Assembly: GCA_016869835.1 (NCBI GenBank)
Contig: VGDH01000001.1
Location: 34,985 to 98,984 of the forward strand
Length of the DNA stretch: 64,000 nucleotides
Direction: 5' to 3'
Origin: Alphaproteobacteria bacterium
Lineage (GTDB): Bacteria; Pseudomonadota; Alphaproteobacteria; Rhodobacterales; Rhodobacteraceae
This document shows positions 54,132-63,677 of the stretch, piece by piece. Under the pieces are notes generated by a model. It saw only the letters and a program-made list of their open reading frames with translations. It did no database searches and was not told the DNA's origin. The first letter of the stretch is position 1; each line of letters begins with the position of its first letter. A program made the position numbers and the translations under genes.

Positions 54132-54807
54132 CAGTCTGCGGGCGGGCAACCGCGTGGTTGCCTTTGGCATTGCCGCAATTGTCGTGATCCTGCTGGGCGC
54201 GGCTGTGTTCCTGTTCATGAACCTGCCCGACGCCAACGCCTTCAACGCCAAGGTCGAGCGGCTGTTCGTGGAAAACGACAACCTGACGACCGGGGCCGAG
54301 ATCAAGCTTTTGGAAATTCTTGCCCAGTCCGGAACATCGTTTTCCGAAGTTCTGGTCAGCTATCGCAGCGTGATCTTCGTGCTATTGGTGTTCTCCACCG
54401 CGCTCTTGATCGCGAGCCTTGTGTTTCTGGTCACCATCATTGCGCTCAACCGCCGGATTTCAGCGATCCAGCGGTCGGGGATACAGGTGGCCTCAATGCT
54501 CATCAGCCGCGAGGGTCGGGCGGTCTATATCAATGACATGGAATTTGCGCTGACCGAGGCGGCGCTGGAAACCCTTGCCGTTCTGGCCGAGGCGCGGATG
54601 GACGACGAGGTGCTGACCGGGGCGCAGATCGAAGCGGTGATTTCGGGCCGCCATGAGGCCGATTGCGACGAGGCCGCCGGCGCCACCCGGGTAAAGCGTC
54701 TGCGCGATGCCTTGGGCAACCAATTGGTCAGCGAGCTTCTGGTCAAGACCGTCGCGCGGCGCGGCTATATGCTGGCGGTGGGCAAGGATGTTCTAAAGAT
54801 GATCTGA
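54103..54807 (+). CDS. Membrane-tethered winged-helix regulator
   Basis: A 234-aa protein from the GTG at 54103 (AGGA six bases upstream; VPQNTSFASDS). Two membrane segments (FGIAAIVVILLGAAVFLFMNL and VIFVLLVFSTALLIASLVFLV) flank a 45-residue loop that should be periplasmic. The cytoplasmic C-terminal 100 residues match an OmpR-type winged helix: ALTEAALETLAVLAE, TRVKRLRDALG and VARRGYMLAVG. No receiver domain. Both ends face the cytosol, so it resembles a one-component membrane regulator (ToxR/CadC idea, reversed domain order). Target unknown; RND genes follow. Confidence 0.7.
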   Translation: MPQNTSFASDSLRAGNRVVAFGIAAIVVILLGAAVFLFMNLPDANAFNAKVERLFVENDNLTTGAEIKLLEILAQSGTSFSEVLVSYRSVIFVLLVFSTALLIASLVFLVTIIALNRRISAIQRSGIQVASMLISREGRAVYINDMEFALTEAALETLAVLAEARMDDEVLTGAQIEAVISGRHEADCDEAAGATRVKRLRDALGNQLVSELLVKTVARRGYMLAVGKDVLKMI

Positions 54808-54947
54808 CGGGCCTGGCAGGGCGGCCAAATCCATGGCCAGACCGGGCTTGCCATTGACCTTTGGTGAAAAGCGGTGATCTTTCCCGCCACAGGCCCCGAA
54901 CGGCTGGCAGATCCGGCCGCGTGGCAGCTATTGCAAAGGCATCCGAC

Positions 54948-56078
54948 ATGATCGCGCGCGTTCCCCCTCACCGGTTTTTGGCTTTGGTGGTCTTTGTTGC
55001 AGCCGCGCTTTGGGTGGCAACCGGGCACTTTGCCGCCGTGGGCAGCGAAACGCCTGAGCCCGGGGCGACCAAGGCCGCCTCGGAACCTGTGGCTGAAACC
55101 CCAAAGCGCACCGTTGCCGTGGTGCGCGCCGAGGTGGCGGACTATGCCCGCCAGATCCGCATTTCGGGCGTGACCGAGGCAGACAAGCTGGCGGTTCTAG
55201 CCGCAAGGTCAAACGGCGTGGTGCAGGAGCTGACCGCCAAGCCGGGCGACACGGTCACGCAGGGTGCCGTGGTGATGCTGCTGGAAGGCGAAGATGTGCG
55301 CGCCGCCGTGAAAACGGCCGAGGACCAATTGGCCCAGGCCGCCGAACAGCTTGCTGTGGGCGAGGCGTTGAACGCCAAGGGCAGCCTGCCCGAAACCCAA
55401 CTGACCGCGCGTCGTGCCGCGAAATCGGCCGCCGAAGGTGCACTGAGCCAGGCGCAGGCCGACGCGGATCGGCTGTCACTGGTTGCCCCATTTTCGGGAA
55501 CCGTGGACGCGGTGAACGTGGAAGAGGGCGAGTGGGTCCAGCAAGGCACCCCGATTGCGACGCTGATCGCGCTTGATCCGATCATCGTAAAGGCCGAGGT
55601 GGCCGAACGTGACGTGATTCATGTTTCAGTTGGTGCCAAGGCGCGCGTGCGGCTGGTGTCAGGGGTGGAACTGGAAGGCACTGTGAAACATCTGGCACGC
55701 AAAGCCAGCGACAAGACGCGCACTTTTGCCATTGAGGTGGATCTGCCGAACCCCGAAGGCGCGATCCCTTCGGGCATGACAGCCGAACTGCGCCTTACCG
55801 CTGCGACCCAGCCGGCGCTGACCGTGCCGCGATCGGTGCTGACGCTGAACGAGGCGGGGCAAATCGGCCTGCGCGTGGTGGAAGAAGGCGACATCGCCGC
55901 ATTTGTCCCGGTTGAGCTGATTGACGATATCGACGGCGGCTTCGTTGTCACCGGTGTGCCGCAGGGCGCCCGCGTGATCGTGGCGGGGCAAGATCTGGTG
56001 CGCGATGGCGATCCGGTTGTCGTGCAGGAACTGACCCGGGCACAGGCCGAGGCCGCCCAGAAGGCCGCACAGCCATGA
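54948..56078 (+). CDS. RND efflux periplasmic adaptor subunit
   Basis: Membrane-fusion protein of 376 aa with an N-terminal membrane/signal segment (RFLALVVFVAAALWVATG), a split lipoyl domain (SNGVVQELTAKPGDTVTQGAV and LVAPFSGTVDAVNVEEGEWVQQG in part) around a helical hairpin of Ala/Glu-rich repeats, and a beta-barrel domain. The start is the ATG at 54948 (MIARVPPHRF). It overlaps the permease gene by ATGA, so the two are coupled. No outer-membrane factor gene is adjacent. Confidence 0.9.
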   Translation: MIARVPPHRFLALVVFVAAALWVATGHFAAVGSETPEPGATKAASEPVAETPKRTVAVVRAEVADYARQIRISGVTEADKLAVLAARSNGVVQELTAKPGDTVTQGAVVMLLEGEDVRAAVKTAEDQLAQAAEQLAVGEALNAKGSLPETQLTARRAAKSAAEGALSQAQADADRLSLVAPFSGTVDAVNVEEGEWVQQGTPIATLIALDPIIVKAEVAERDVIHVSVGAKARVRLVSGVELEGTVKHLARKASDKTRTFAIEVDLPNPEGAIPSGMTAELRLTAATQPALTVPRSVLTLNEAGQIGLRVVEEGDIAAFVPVELIDDIDGGFVVTGVPQGARVIVAGQDLVRDGDPVVVQELTRAQAEAAQKAAQP

Positions 56079-59000
56079 AGATTGTCGAACTTGCCATTCG
56101 CAATACACGGCTGACGCTTTCGATCCTGGCGTTTCTGATCCTGTCGGGAACCATGGCCTATATGACCATCCCGAAAGAGGCCGAACCGGATATCCAGATC
56201 CCGATCATCTATGTCTCGGTCCATTACGAAGGCATCTCGCCCGAGGACAGCGAGCGGCTGATCCTGCGGCCACTTGAGACAGCGCTGAAGTCCATTCAGG
56301 GCGTCAAGAAGATGACCGGCACCGCCTATCAGGGCGGCGGCAACATGTTGATGGAGTTTCAGGCCGGGGCAAATCTGGACAAGGCCCTGACCGATGTGCG
56401 CAACAAGGTGGATGACGCGCGCCGCGACCTTCCGTCCGAAGCCGATGAGCCAACGGTCAGCGAGGTGAACATCTCGGAGTTTCCGGTGCTGGTCGTCACC
56501 TTGTCTGGCGATGTCCCGGAACGGGTTCTGACTGCCGCCGGACGCAATCTGCGCGACCGGATCGAAGAGATTTCGGGCGTGCTGGAGGCACGGCTGCAAG
56601 GCACCCGCGACGATGTCGTCGAGGTCATCGTCGATCCGGCCAAACTGTCGTCATATGGCCTGCGCCCCGACACCATGATTGCAGGGGTCATGGCCAACAA
56701 CCAGCTGATCGCTGCCGGTGCGATGGAAGGGACCGAGGGGCGTTATGCGATAAAGGTGCCCTCGCTGATCGAAACCATCGAAGATGTGGCGCGCCTGCCC
56801 GTGGTCGCGTCAGAAACGGCTGTCGTCCGGGCTATGGACATTGCCGAAATCCGTCCGACACTGAAAGATCCGGAGAACATCACCCGGCTGGATGGCAAAT
56901 CTGCCGTGGCGATTGAGGTTTCAAAACGCGTTGGCGCCAATCTGATCGAAACGGTGGATGCGGTGCGCGCGGTGACCGACGCCGTGGCCAAGGACCTGCC
57001 CGAAGGGGTCGAGGTGTCCTTCAGCCAAGACAAGTCGATCACCATTCGCCAGCTTCTGGCCGACCTGCAGAATTCGGTCCTGACGGCCGTGGTTCTGGTC
57101 TTCATCGTCATTCTCTATGCCCTGACCGTGCGCTCTTCCATCCTCATCGGGCTGGCCATTCCGGCAAGTTTTCTGATGGGGACTCTGGGGCTGCAGATGG
57201 CGGGTCTGACGGTCAACCTTGTGGTGCTGTTCAGCCTGATCCTTGCGGTCGGCATGCTGGTTGACGACGCGATCATCGTCGTGGAATATGCCGAACGTCG
57301 CATGGCGGAAGGTCAGGATCGCAAGGCCGCCTTCCTTGAGGCCAGCCGCAAGATGGCTGGACCGGTCACTGCCTCGACCATGACGCGGATCGCCGCCTTC
57401 TCGCCTTTGCTGTTCTGGCCCGGCGTGGTGGGCGAGTTCATGAAATTCATGCCGATCACCCTGATCGCGACGCTCTCGGCTAGCATGCTTTACGCGCTGG
57501 TCTTTGTGCCGGTTCTGGGCACGCTGATTGCCCGTCCGTTCAAGGAACCGCCGCGCAAGAAGGATGGGGCCTATATGGCGCTGGTGGCCCGGGCCATTCG
57601 CCACCCCTGGATCGTGCTGATGCTGGCTGTTGGCAGCCTGATCGCCGTTCCGGTGATCTATGGCAAGGTCGGCAAGGGGGTAGAGTTCTTCCCCAATGTC
57701 GAACCGGAGTATGGGCTGCTGTATGTCAAGGCGCGCGGCAACCTGTCGATCCATGAAAAGGATGCACTGGTGCAACTGGCCGAGGCGCGGATCCTGGGCT
57801 GGCCAGGGGTAAAAACCGTCTACACCCGTGTTGGTGCCGGGGGTGGGGCCGGAAACGAAGGCCCGGCCGATGCGATTGGCGTCATTCAGTATGAATTCGT
57901 CGACTGGCGCGAGCGCAAGAACGCCAACGAGATCCTCAACGATCTGCGCGCGGCCATGGTTGGTATTCCCGGCGTGGATATCGAGGTTTCGGTGCCCCAG
58001 GCCGGCCCGCCGACCGGCAAGGCCATTCAGCTGCGCCTTTCGGCGGATGATCCGGCCGGTCTGAACGATCTGGCGGCCGATCTGGCGGGCAGGATCGCGG
58101 CGATACCGGATGTGATTGACGTGTCAAACGGCCTGCCCCTGCCCGGCATCGACTGGCAATTGCGCGTGGATCGTGGCGAGGCGGCGCGCTATGGGGCCTC
58201 GCCAGGGGCGGTTGGGGCGGTGGTGCAGATGGTCACCTCGGGGCTGAAACTGTCGGAATACCGCCCGGCAGGCAGCGATGATGCGGTGGATATCGTGCTG
58301 CGCTTGCCGCCTGACCAACGCAATATCGCCGCCCTTGACCAGTTGCGCATCGAAACGCCGGATGGGCCGGTGCCGATCTCGAATTTCGTCACGCGCGAGC
58401 CTGCCGCCACGGTCGGCACGCTGACCCGTATCGACGGCGCGCGCACCATCACCATTCAGGCGGGCATCGCGGCGGGCGTGCAGGAACAGCCGGTGCGCGA
58501 TGCGGTCGCAGCCCTTGTCACCGCTGAATTCGCTGCGCGCGGGCTGACGGCACAGGGCATCCGGTGGACCATGGCGGGCGAGGATGAAGAGCAGGCCGAG
58601 GCCGGTGCCTTCCTGTCAAAGGCCTTTGGTGCCGCTATCTTCCTGATCTTCGGGGTCCTTCTTGCACAGTTCAACAAATTCACCTCAGTCGGTATTGTCC
58701 TATCGGCGGTGGTCATGTCGACGATCGGGGTATTCCTTGGCCTGATGATCATGGGCCAGCCCTTTGGTGTGGTCATGACCGGCATCGGGATCATCGCCTT
58801 GGCTGGGGTGGTGGTGAACAACAACATCGTGCTGATCGCCACCTATGACGATCTGCGCCACCACGGGATGGGCAAGGTGGAGGCGATCCTCGAAACCTGC
58901 CGCGAGCGGGCACGACCTGTGGTCCTTACCGCCTTGACCGCGATTTTCGGTGTGCTGCCCATTGCCTTCGGCCTGAACCTTGAACTTCTGAGCCATGAGA

Positions 59001-59185
59001 CGACCTATGGCGCGCCTTCAACGCAGTGGTGGATCTCGCTCTCATCAGCCATCGTTTATGGTTTGGCCTTCGCCACCGTCCTGACCTTGGTCGTCACGCC
59101 CTCAATGTTGATGCTGGTGACGCCCGATGATGCCAGAAAACCGCGTCGTAAATGGTGGCTTTTCGGGCCGCGCGTCGCCGCATGA
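56075..59185 (+). CDS. RND family efflux permease
   Basis: Inner-membrane proton-driven pump of 1036 aa with the AcrB layout: TM1 (LTLSILAFLILSGTMAYMTIPKEAEPDI in part), two large periplasmic loops and two sets of TM segments. The proton-relay Asp pair is recognisable in ILAVGMLVDDAIIVVEYAERR; GVVVNNNIVLIATYDDLR is the symmetric TM10 site. Substrate unknown; drugs, lipids or metals are possible. A GC-rich hairpin follows the stop. Confidence 0.92.
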   Translation: MKIVELAIRNTRLTLSILAFLILSGTMAYMTIPKEAEPDIQIPIIYVSVHYEGISPEDSERLILRPLETALKSIQGVKKMTGTAYQGGGNMLMEFQAGANLDKALTDVRNKVDDARRDLPSEADEPTVSEVNISEFPVLVVTLSGDVPERVLTAAGRNLRDRIEEISGVLEARLQGTRDDVVEVIVDPAKLSSYGLRPDTMIAGVMANNQLIAAGAMEGTEGRYAIKVPSLIETIEDVARLPVVASETAVVRAMDIAEIRPTLKDPENITRLDGKSAVAIEVSKRVGANLIETVDAVRAVTDAVAKDLPEGVEVSFSQDKSITIRQLLADLQNSVLTAVVLVFIVILYALTVRSSILIGLAIPASFLMGTLGLQMAGLTVNLVVLFSLILAVGMLVDDAIIVVEYAERRMAEGQDRKAAFLEASRKMAGPVTASTMTRIAAFSPLLFWPGVVGEFMKFMPITLIATLSASMLYALVFVPVLGTLIARPFKEPPRKKDGAYMALVARAIRHPWIVLMLAVGSLIAVPVIYGKVGKGVEFFPNVEPEYGLLYVKARGNLSIHEKDALVQLAEARILGWPGVKTVYTRVGAGGGAGNEGPADAIGVIQYEFVDWRERKNANEILNDLRAAMVGIPGVDIEVSVPQAGPPTGKAIQLRLSADDPAGLNDLAADLAGRIAAIPDVIDVSNGLPLPGIDWQLRVDRGEAARYGASPGAVGAVVQMVTSGLKLSEYRPAGSDDAVDIVLRLPPDQRNIAALDQLRIETPDGPVPISNFVTREPAATVGTLTRIDGARTITIQAGIAAGVQEQPVRDAVAALVTAEFAARGLTAQGIRWTMAGEDEEQAEAGAFLSKAFGAAIFLIFGVLLAQFNKFTSVGIVLSAVVMSTIGVFLGLMIMGQPFGVVMTGIGIIALAGVVVNNNIVLIATYDDLRHHGMGKVEAILETCRERARPVVLTALTAIFGVLPIAFGLNLELLSHETTYGAPSTQWWISLSSAIVYGLAFATVLTLVVTPSMLMLVTPDDARKPRRKWWLFGPRVAA

Positions 59186-59203
59186 GACAACCGCGCCAGA
59201 CCT

Positions 59204-59235
59204 GCCCCCTGCCCCTTCGTGGGGGGGAAGGGGGC
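59204..59235. terminator. GC-rich hairpin between RND permease and enoyl-CoA hydratase
   Basis: GCCCCCTGCCCC-TTCG-TGGGGGGGAAGGGGGC forms a long GC stem capped by a TTCG tetraloop between two convergent genes. The T-tract is weak, so it may act with Rho or as an mRNA-stabilising stem-loop. Confidence 0.5.
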
Positions 59236-59247
59236 GCCCTTGCTTTG

Positions 59248-59862
59248 TCAACCGATCATCTTCTTGATCGCCGCCGCATGGCCGGGTTTTGCCGAAAGCA
59301 CATCGGCAGCGAAGGCCCGCGCGGTTTCCATCAGCACTTCGGGCGAAACCACGCGGTCAATCAGCCCCATCGTCAGCGCGTCATCCGCATCGACTTTCTG
59401 CCCAGCCATCAGGATCAGCTTGGCCCGCGCCGGCCCGACAAGCGCCACCAGACGCGCCGGGTCTGACGGCTGCGGCAGAAAGCCCAGCTTCATGACCGGA
59501 TAAAAGAACTTGGCCCCCGGCACCGCAATCCGCAGATCACAGGCTAGCGCCATCCCCATCGAACCGCCCGCAAGGGTTCCGTTCATCGCGGCAATGCTCA
59601 GTCCGGGAAAAGCCGCGATTGCCGCCGAAAGCCGCTCCCAGACCGGATCTGTCGCCAAACCGGCGCGGGCGTCGTCAAGATCGGCTCCGGCGGAAAAGAC
59701 CTTGCCGATCCCGGTCAGGATCAGCACCGCGACACCCGCCGTCGCTGCCGCTTCGACCGTGTCAGCCAGCGTTGTCAGCATGGCCTTGGTTACCGAATTG
59801 GCCTTGTCGGGCCGGTTCAGTGTCAGGACCCAAAGCCCACTTTCTTTTGTTACCTCGATCAT
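59248..59862 (-). CDS. Enoyl-CoA hydratase/isomerase family protein
   Basis: Crotonase-fold protein of 204 aa, shorter than the usual 255-265 aa. The CoA-oxyanion motif GKVFSAGADLDDA and the second loop AMNGTLAGGSMGMALACDLRIA are present. It ends in AAIKKMIG without the usual C-terminal trimerisation helices. The ATG overlaps the SDR stop by one base (TGATG), so the two form an operon. Substrate unknown. Confidence 0.85.
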   Translation of the reverse strand: MIEVTKESGLWVLTLNRPDKANSVTKAMLTTLADTVEAAATAGVAVLILTGIGKVFSAGADLDDARAGLATDPVWERLSAAIAAFPGLSIAAMNGTLAGGSMGMALACDLRIAVPGAKFFYPVMKLGFLPQPSDPARLVALVGPARAKLILMAGQKVDADDALTMGLIDRVVSPEVLMETARAFAADVLSAKPGHAAAIKKMIG

Positions 59863-60605
59863 CAGATCAAGCCCACCGCCCTGCGCACCGCCTCATCGCG
59901 CAAGCTGACATCGTTGCCAAGCCATGGGTCTGCCTCTGGCCCGCACATCCAGACCAGCGCACGCGCTGGCCAGTCGGCGGGGATATGCACCGCCGGGTCA
60001 AGCTGGCTGACCGGGTTGATGCCGCTGGCCTTGATCTTCACCTGCATCTCGGTCGCCACCGTGCCGGGCGACAGGCCAAGAACACGGATACCATGCGGCC
60101 CCTCTTCCAGATGCGCAGCCTGCGTCAGCATCAAGGCCCCCGCCTTGCCCGCGCAATAGCTGGACCAGCCTTCAAGCGCATTTCGCGCCGCCCCGGAAGA
60201 GACGTTGATGATCGTGCCACCACCTTGTCCCCGCATCACCGGGATCGCCGCGCGCATCCCGTGAAAGACGCCCTTGAGGTTCACGTCAATCGCCTGGCCC
60301 CAAGCGGTCGGGTCGGCATCAGAAAGCCGCGCGATAGGGTCGATCGTGCCGGCGTTATTCACCAACGCATCCAGCCGACCGAACCTTTGCACCACCGTTG
60401 CAACCGCTTGCTCGACCGAGGTCCAATCGGCCACATCACAGCGCATGGCCAGCGCCTCCGCGCCAATCTCTGCGGCCAACGCGTCGATCTCGCGCTGACT
60501 GCGCGCCAAGAGCGCTACCTTGGCCCCTGCTGCGGCAAAAGCCCGCGCTGCGGCTGCCCCGATGCCCCGGCTCGCTCCGGTAATGGCCACCACTTTTCCT
60601 TGCAT
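59862..60605 (-). CDS. Short-chain dehydrogenase/reductase
   Basis: Classical SDR of 247 aa. NAD(P) motif TGASRGIG near residue 9, DVADWTS, NNAGT, catalytic Ser in NVSSGAA and Tyr-Lys in YCAGK (YxxxK). The start is MQGKVVAITGAS at 60605; the track's 67 extra residues are rejected. Coupled to the enoyl-CoA hydratase gene. Together they may act on a hydroxyacyl-CoA-like substrate, which is inference. Confidence 0.9.
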   Translation of the reverse strand: MQGKVVAITGASRGIGAAAARAFAAAGAKVALLARSQREIDALAAEIGAEALAMRCDVADWTSVEQAVATVVQRFGRLDALVNNAGTIDPIARLSDADPTAWGQAIDVNLKGVFHGMRAAIPVMRGQGGGTIINVSSGAARNALEGWSSYCAGKAGALMLTQAAHLEEGPHGIRVLGLSPGTVATEMQVKIKASGINPVSQLDPAVHIPADWPARALVWMCGPEADPWLGNDVSLRDEAVRRAVGLI

Positions 60606-60729
60606 GTGCCGCCCATTTGACCCCGCTCTCCCTTTGTTAGCCCAGCCCGACCCAGAAGTGAAACCCTTGACCCGCGTCTGCTCAACAGGGATGCTGAGCC
60701 AAATCATTATGCATTTGATCGGGGTCAAC

Positions 60730-62214
60730 ATGAAACACTTGAAGCTGGCGGGAAGCGCCGCTGTTCTGGCCGTTCTGGTAGCGAACACCGCCTTGGCGGA
60801 TGTCACTCCGGAAGAGGTCTGGCAGAATTGGCAGGACTTCTACACCTCGTCTGGAAGCACGGTGACCACCGGGTCGGTGGCACGCGAGGGTGACACGCTG
60901 GTGATCAGCGATTTCCGGGCCAGCGCCGAGGACGAAGCCGGGACCAGCCAGACCACACTGGCCGAAATCAGGCTGCGTGACGCTGGCGATGGCTCGGTCG
61001 AAGTGACAATGTCCGAGGAAATGACCTTTGACTTTGTCGGACCGGCGCTGGAAGGCGAGGGGACCTCGGGTGCGACGGGCGTCGTCAAGATGCCGGGCCT
61101 GACCGGAACAGTTTCCGGCGACGTCGCCGACATGGCCTATGCCTTTACCATGCCCAGCGTGGAAGTCACGCTTGAGCCGCAGGAAGACGGCACGGCTGCA
61201 GGCAAGGTGACGGTCCTGTTGTCCGACAGCACATCCACCTATCAGCTAAGCGGCCCGCCCGAGGCGATGGTGCTGGCGGGCGGCTTTGGCGCAGCCTCGG
61301 CCGCCTTCAACATGGAAATCACCGATGAGACGGGCAATTTCGTCGGGTCGTTGAACGTGGCCGATCTGGACGGCAGGATCTCGGGCAATCTGGCGGGTGT
61401 CGAGGAAGAAGAGATTGCCAACGCTTTGGCCAAAGGCTTTGCGCTGGATATGGCCATGACCTATGGCGCCTTGAATTACGACTTCGACATTGCCGATGAA
61501 ACCGCCCCGGCCAAGCTTGCCGGCGGGTCCGAGGGCGGGTCGTTCCAACTGGGTATGGACGCTGCTCAAATGCTGTTGTCCGGGGGCGGGAAGGCGGTCA
61601 GCATGGCGGTGTCGGGCGGCGATTTGCCTTTCCCCGAGTTGAAGGTCAGCTATGGCGAAAGCGGCTTCAACCTGACAATGCCGCTGGCAAAAGGCGATAC
61701 GCCGCAGGATTTCGCTTTCCTGACCAAGATCGTCGACCTGCAAGTGTCTGACGAAATCTGGGACATGTTCGACCCCGCCCGCACCCTGCCGCGCGATCCG
61801 GCAACGCTGGTGATTGATACCGCCGGGCAGGCGCTCTTGAAATCGGATCTGATGGCAACGCCCGATGGGGCCCAACCTGACGCCGAATTGCACGCCTTGT
61901 CGGTCAATGACCTGACCGCCCGCTTCGCCGGGGCCGAGTTGACCGGAGCAGGCGACTTTACCTTTGACAATACCGACCTGACCACCTTTCAAGGCATGCC
62001 CGCACCAACCGGCAAACTTGAACTGAAGCTTGTCGGTGGCAACACGCTCCTCGACAAGCTGGTGGCCATGGGGCTTGTGGCCGAGGAAGAGGCGATGGGC
62101 GCGCGGATGATGATCGCCATGTTCGCCAATCCCGGTGCGGGCGAGGATGAGCTGACCTCGGTTCTCGAGTTCAAGGACAAGGGCTTTTTCGCCAACGGCC
62201 AACAACTGCAATAA
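60730..62214 (+). CDS. DUF2125 family exported protein
   Basis: A 494-aa protein with a signal peptide (KLAGSAAVLAVLVANTALA) and a long beta-rich mature part with repeated short strands (for example GDTLVISDFRA, GLTGTVSGDVAD, LDGRISGNLAGVEEEE). It matches the DUF2125 family of alphaproteobacterial envelope proteins of unknown function. The ATG at 60730 is preferred; the track extension is antisense to the SDR. Followed by a terminator. Confidence 0.75.
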   Translation: MKHLKLAGSAAVLAVLVANTALADVTPEEVWQNWQDFYTSSGSTVTTGSVAREGDTLVISDFRASAEDEAGTSQTTLAEIRLRDAGDGSVEVTMSEEMTFDFVGPALEGEGTSGATGVVKMPGLTGTVSGDVADMAYAFTMPSVEVTLEPQEDGTAAGKVTVLLSDSTSTYQLSGPPEAMVLAGGFGAASAAFNMEITDETGNFVGSLNVADLDGRISGNLAGVEEEEIANALAKGFALDMAMTYGALNYDFDIADETAPAKLAGGSEGGSFQLGMDAAQMLLSGGGKAVSMAVSGGDLPFPELKVSYGESGFNLTMPLAKGDTPQDFAFLTKIVDLQVSDEIWDMFDPARTLPRDPATLVIDTAGQALLKSDLMATPDGAQPDAELHALSVNDLTARFAGAELTGAGDFTFDNTDLTTFQGMPAPTGKLELKLVGGNTLLDKLVAMGLVAEEEAMGARMMIAMFANPGAGEDELTSVLEFKDKGFFANGQQLQ

Positions 62215-62231
62215 CCGAAGCTGACCGCGCG

Positions 62232-62263
62232 GGGCCGCCCATGGTGCCGGGCGGCCCTTTGCT
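62232..62263 (+). terminator. Intrinsic terminator after the DUF2125 gene
   Basis: GGGCCGCCC-ATGGTGCC-GGGCGGCCC followed by TTTGCTTT, 17 bases after the stop. A nine-base GC stem. Confidence 0.8.
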
Positions 62264-62333
62264 TTGGGGGTTGCAGAGCGCCCCCCCTTATGGCCCAAGT
62301 GTGGCCCGAAAGGGTGAACCAGCGGAGATCCCA

Positions 62334-63677
62334 ATGACCGAAACACTTGAGCGCCTGACCCATGCCCTTTTGGCAGTGGCAAAAAAGGCCGGGGCAGAGG
62401 CCGCTGATGCGATGGCGGTCGACGGGCGATCGACGTCGATCGACATCCGCGCCGGGGCTCTGGAACAGGCGGAACGCTCCGAGGCGGTGGAAATCGGGCT
62501 TCGCGTGCTGATCGGCGGTCGGCAGGCCTGCGTCTCGGCCTCGGACATTTCTGATGCCACGGTGGCCGCACTGGCCGAACGCGCGGTCGCCATGGCCCGC
62601 GAAGCGCCCGATGATCCGACCGCAGGCCTTGCCGATCCGTCGCAGATTGCCAGGGGCTGGGACCTTCCCTCGCTGGAACTGGCCGATCCTGCCGAGGAAC
62701 CCGGTGCCGCCGCGCTTGAGGCCGATGCCCGCGCCGCCGAGGCCGGCGCCATGGCACAGCGCGGCATCACCCAGGTGCAGGCCAGCGCCGGCTATTCGGC
62801 CCGTCGGGTACATCTGGCGGCCAGCAACGGATTCTCCGGCCATTATGCCCGCACCAGCCGTTCGGTCTCGGCGGTTGCCTTCACGGGGGAAGGCACCGCC
62901 ATGGAGCGCGACTATGCGGGCGAAGGACGGGTGTTTCAGGCCGATCTGCCGGGTGCAACTGCCATCGGAACGCTGGCAGCTGAACGCGCGCTCGCCCGCG
63001 CCGGGGCGGTTCGGCCCAAGACCGGCCATTTTCCTGTGCTGTTTGATGAACGTATCGCCGCCTCATTGGTTGGTCACCTGCTGTCAGCCGTGAACGGCAC
63101 CTCGATCGCGCGGGGGGCAAGCTGGCTTGGCGATGCGTTGGGCGCACAGGTCTTGCCCAAGGGGATGTCAATTATCGAAGACCCGCTGCGTCCACGCATC
63201 TCGGGCTCTCGTCCCTTTGATGCCGAAGGCCTGCCAACACGAAAGCGAATGATCGTTCAGGATGGAATCTTGATGGGCTGGACGCTGGATCTGGCCACCG
63301 GGCGCAAACTCGGCATGCCCTCAACCGCCAATGCGGCGCGTGGCACATCTTCTCCGCCTTCACCGGCAACCTCGAACATTGATCTGACACCGGGCCCTCT
63401 GACCCGCGAGGTCTTGATTGCCGAAATGCGCACCGGGCTTTTGGTGACATCGCTCATCGGCTCTACCATCAATCCGACAACCGGCGACTATTCGCGCGGT
63501 GCGGCGGGGTTCTGGGTTGAAAACGGCGAGGTGCAGTTTCCGGTCAACGAATGTACGATTGCAGGAAATTTGCGCGACATGCTGCGCAGCATGATCGCAG
63601 CGAACGACGCGCGCGCGCATCTGTCGACACGCGTCCCCAGCCTTCTGGTCGAGGGATTGACCATTGCCGGCGCATGA
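62334..63677 (+). CDS. pmbA: TldD/PmbA family protein
   Basis: PmbA (TldE)-like subunit of the TldD/E protease or regulator system, 447 aa. N-terminal DAMAVDGRSTSIDIRAGALEQAERSE and the core repeats match the family. C-terminal SNIDLTPGPLTREVL and SRGAAGFWVENGEVQFPVNECTIAGNL are diagnostic. It lacks the HExxxH zinc motif of TldD, as expected for PmbA. The start at 62334 has CGGAG six bases upstream. It overlaps the cysQ start. Confidence 0.9.
   Translation: MTETLERLTHALLAVAKKAGAEAADAMAVDGRSTSIDIRAGALEQAERSEAVEIGLRVLIGGRQACVSASDISDATVAALAERAVAMAREAPDDPTAGLADPSQIARGWDLPSLELADPAEEPGAAALEADARAAEAGAMAQRGITQVQASAGYSARRVHLAASNGFSGHYARTSRSVSAVAFTGEGTAMERDYAGEGRVFQADLPGATAIGTLAAERALARAGAVRPKTGHFPVLFDERIAASLVGHLLSAVNGTSIARGASWLGDALGAQVLPKGMSIIEDPLRPRISGSRPFDAEGLPTRKRMIVQDGILMGWTLDLATGRKLGMPSTANAARGTSSPPSPATSNIDLTPGPLTREVLIAEMRTGLLVTSLIGSTINPTTGDYSRGAAGFWVENGEVQFPVNECTIAGNLRDMLRSMIAANDARAHLSTRVPSLLVEGLTIAGA

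Noticed and set aside
59248-59862. Enoyl-CoA hydratase considered as a truncated pseudogene
   Set aside because: It is short, but both oxyanion motifs are intact, the stop is clean and it is coupled to the SDR gene, so it is kept as a functional short crotonase.
61246-62757. 503-aa minus-strand ORF over the DUF2125-pmbA junction
   Set aside because: It crosses a terminator and the starts of two genes on the other strand, and is rich in Arg/His/Gly as expected for a shadow frame.
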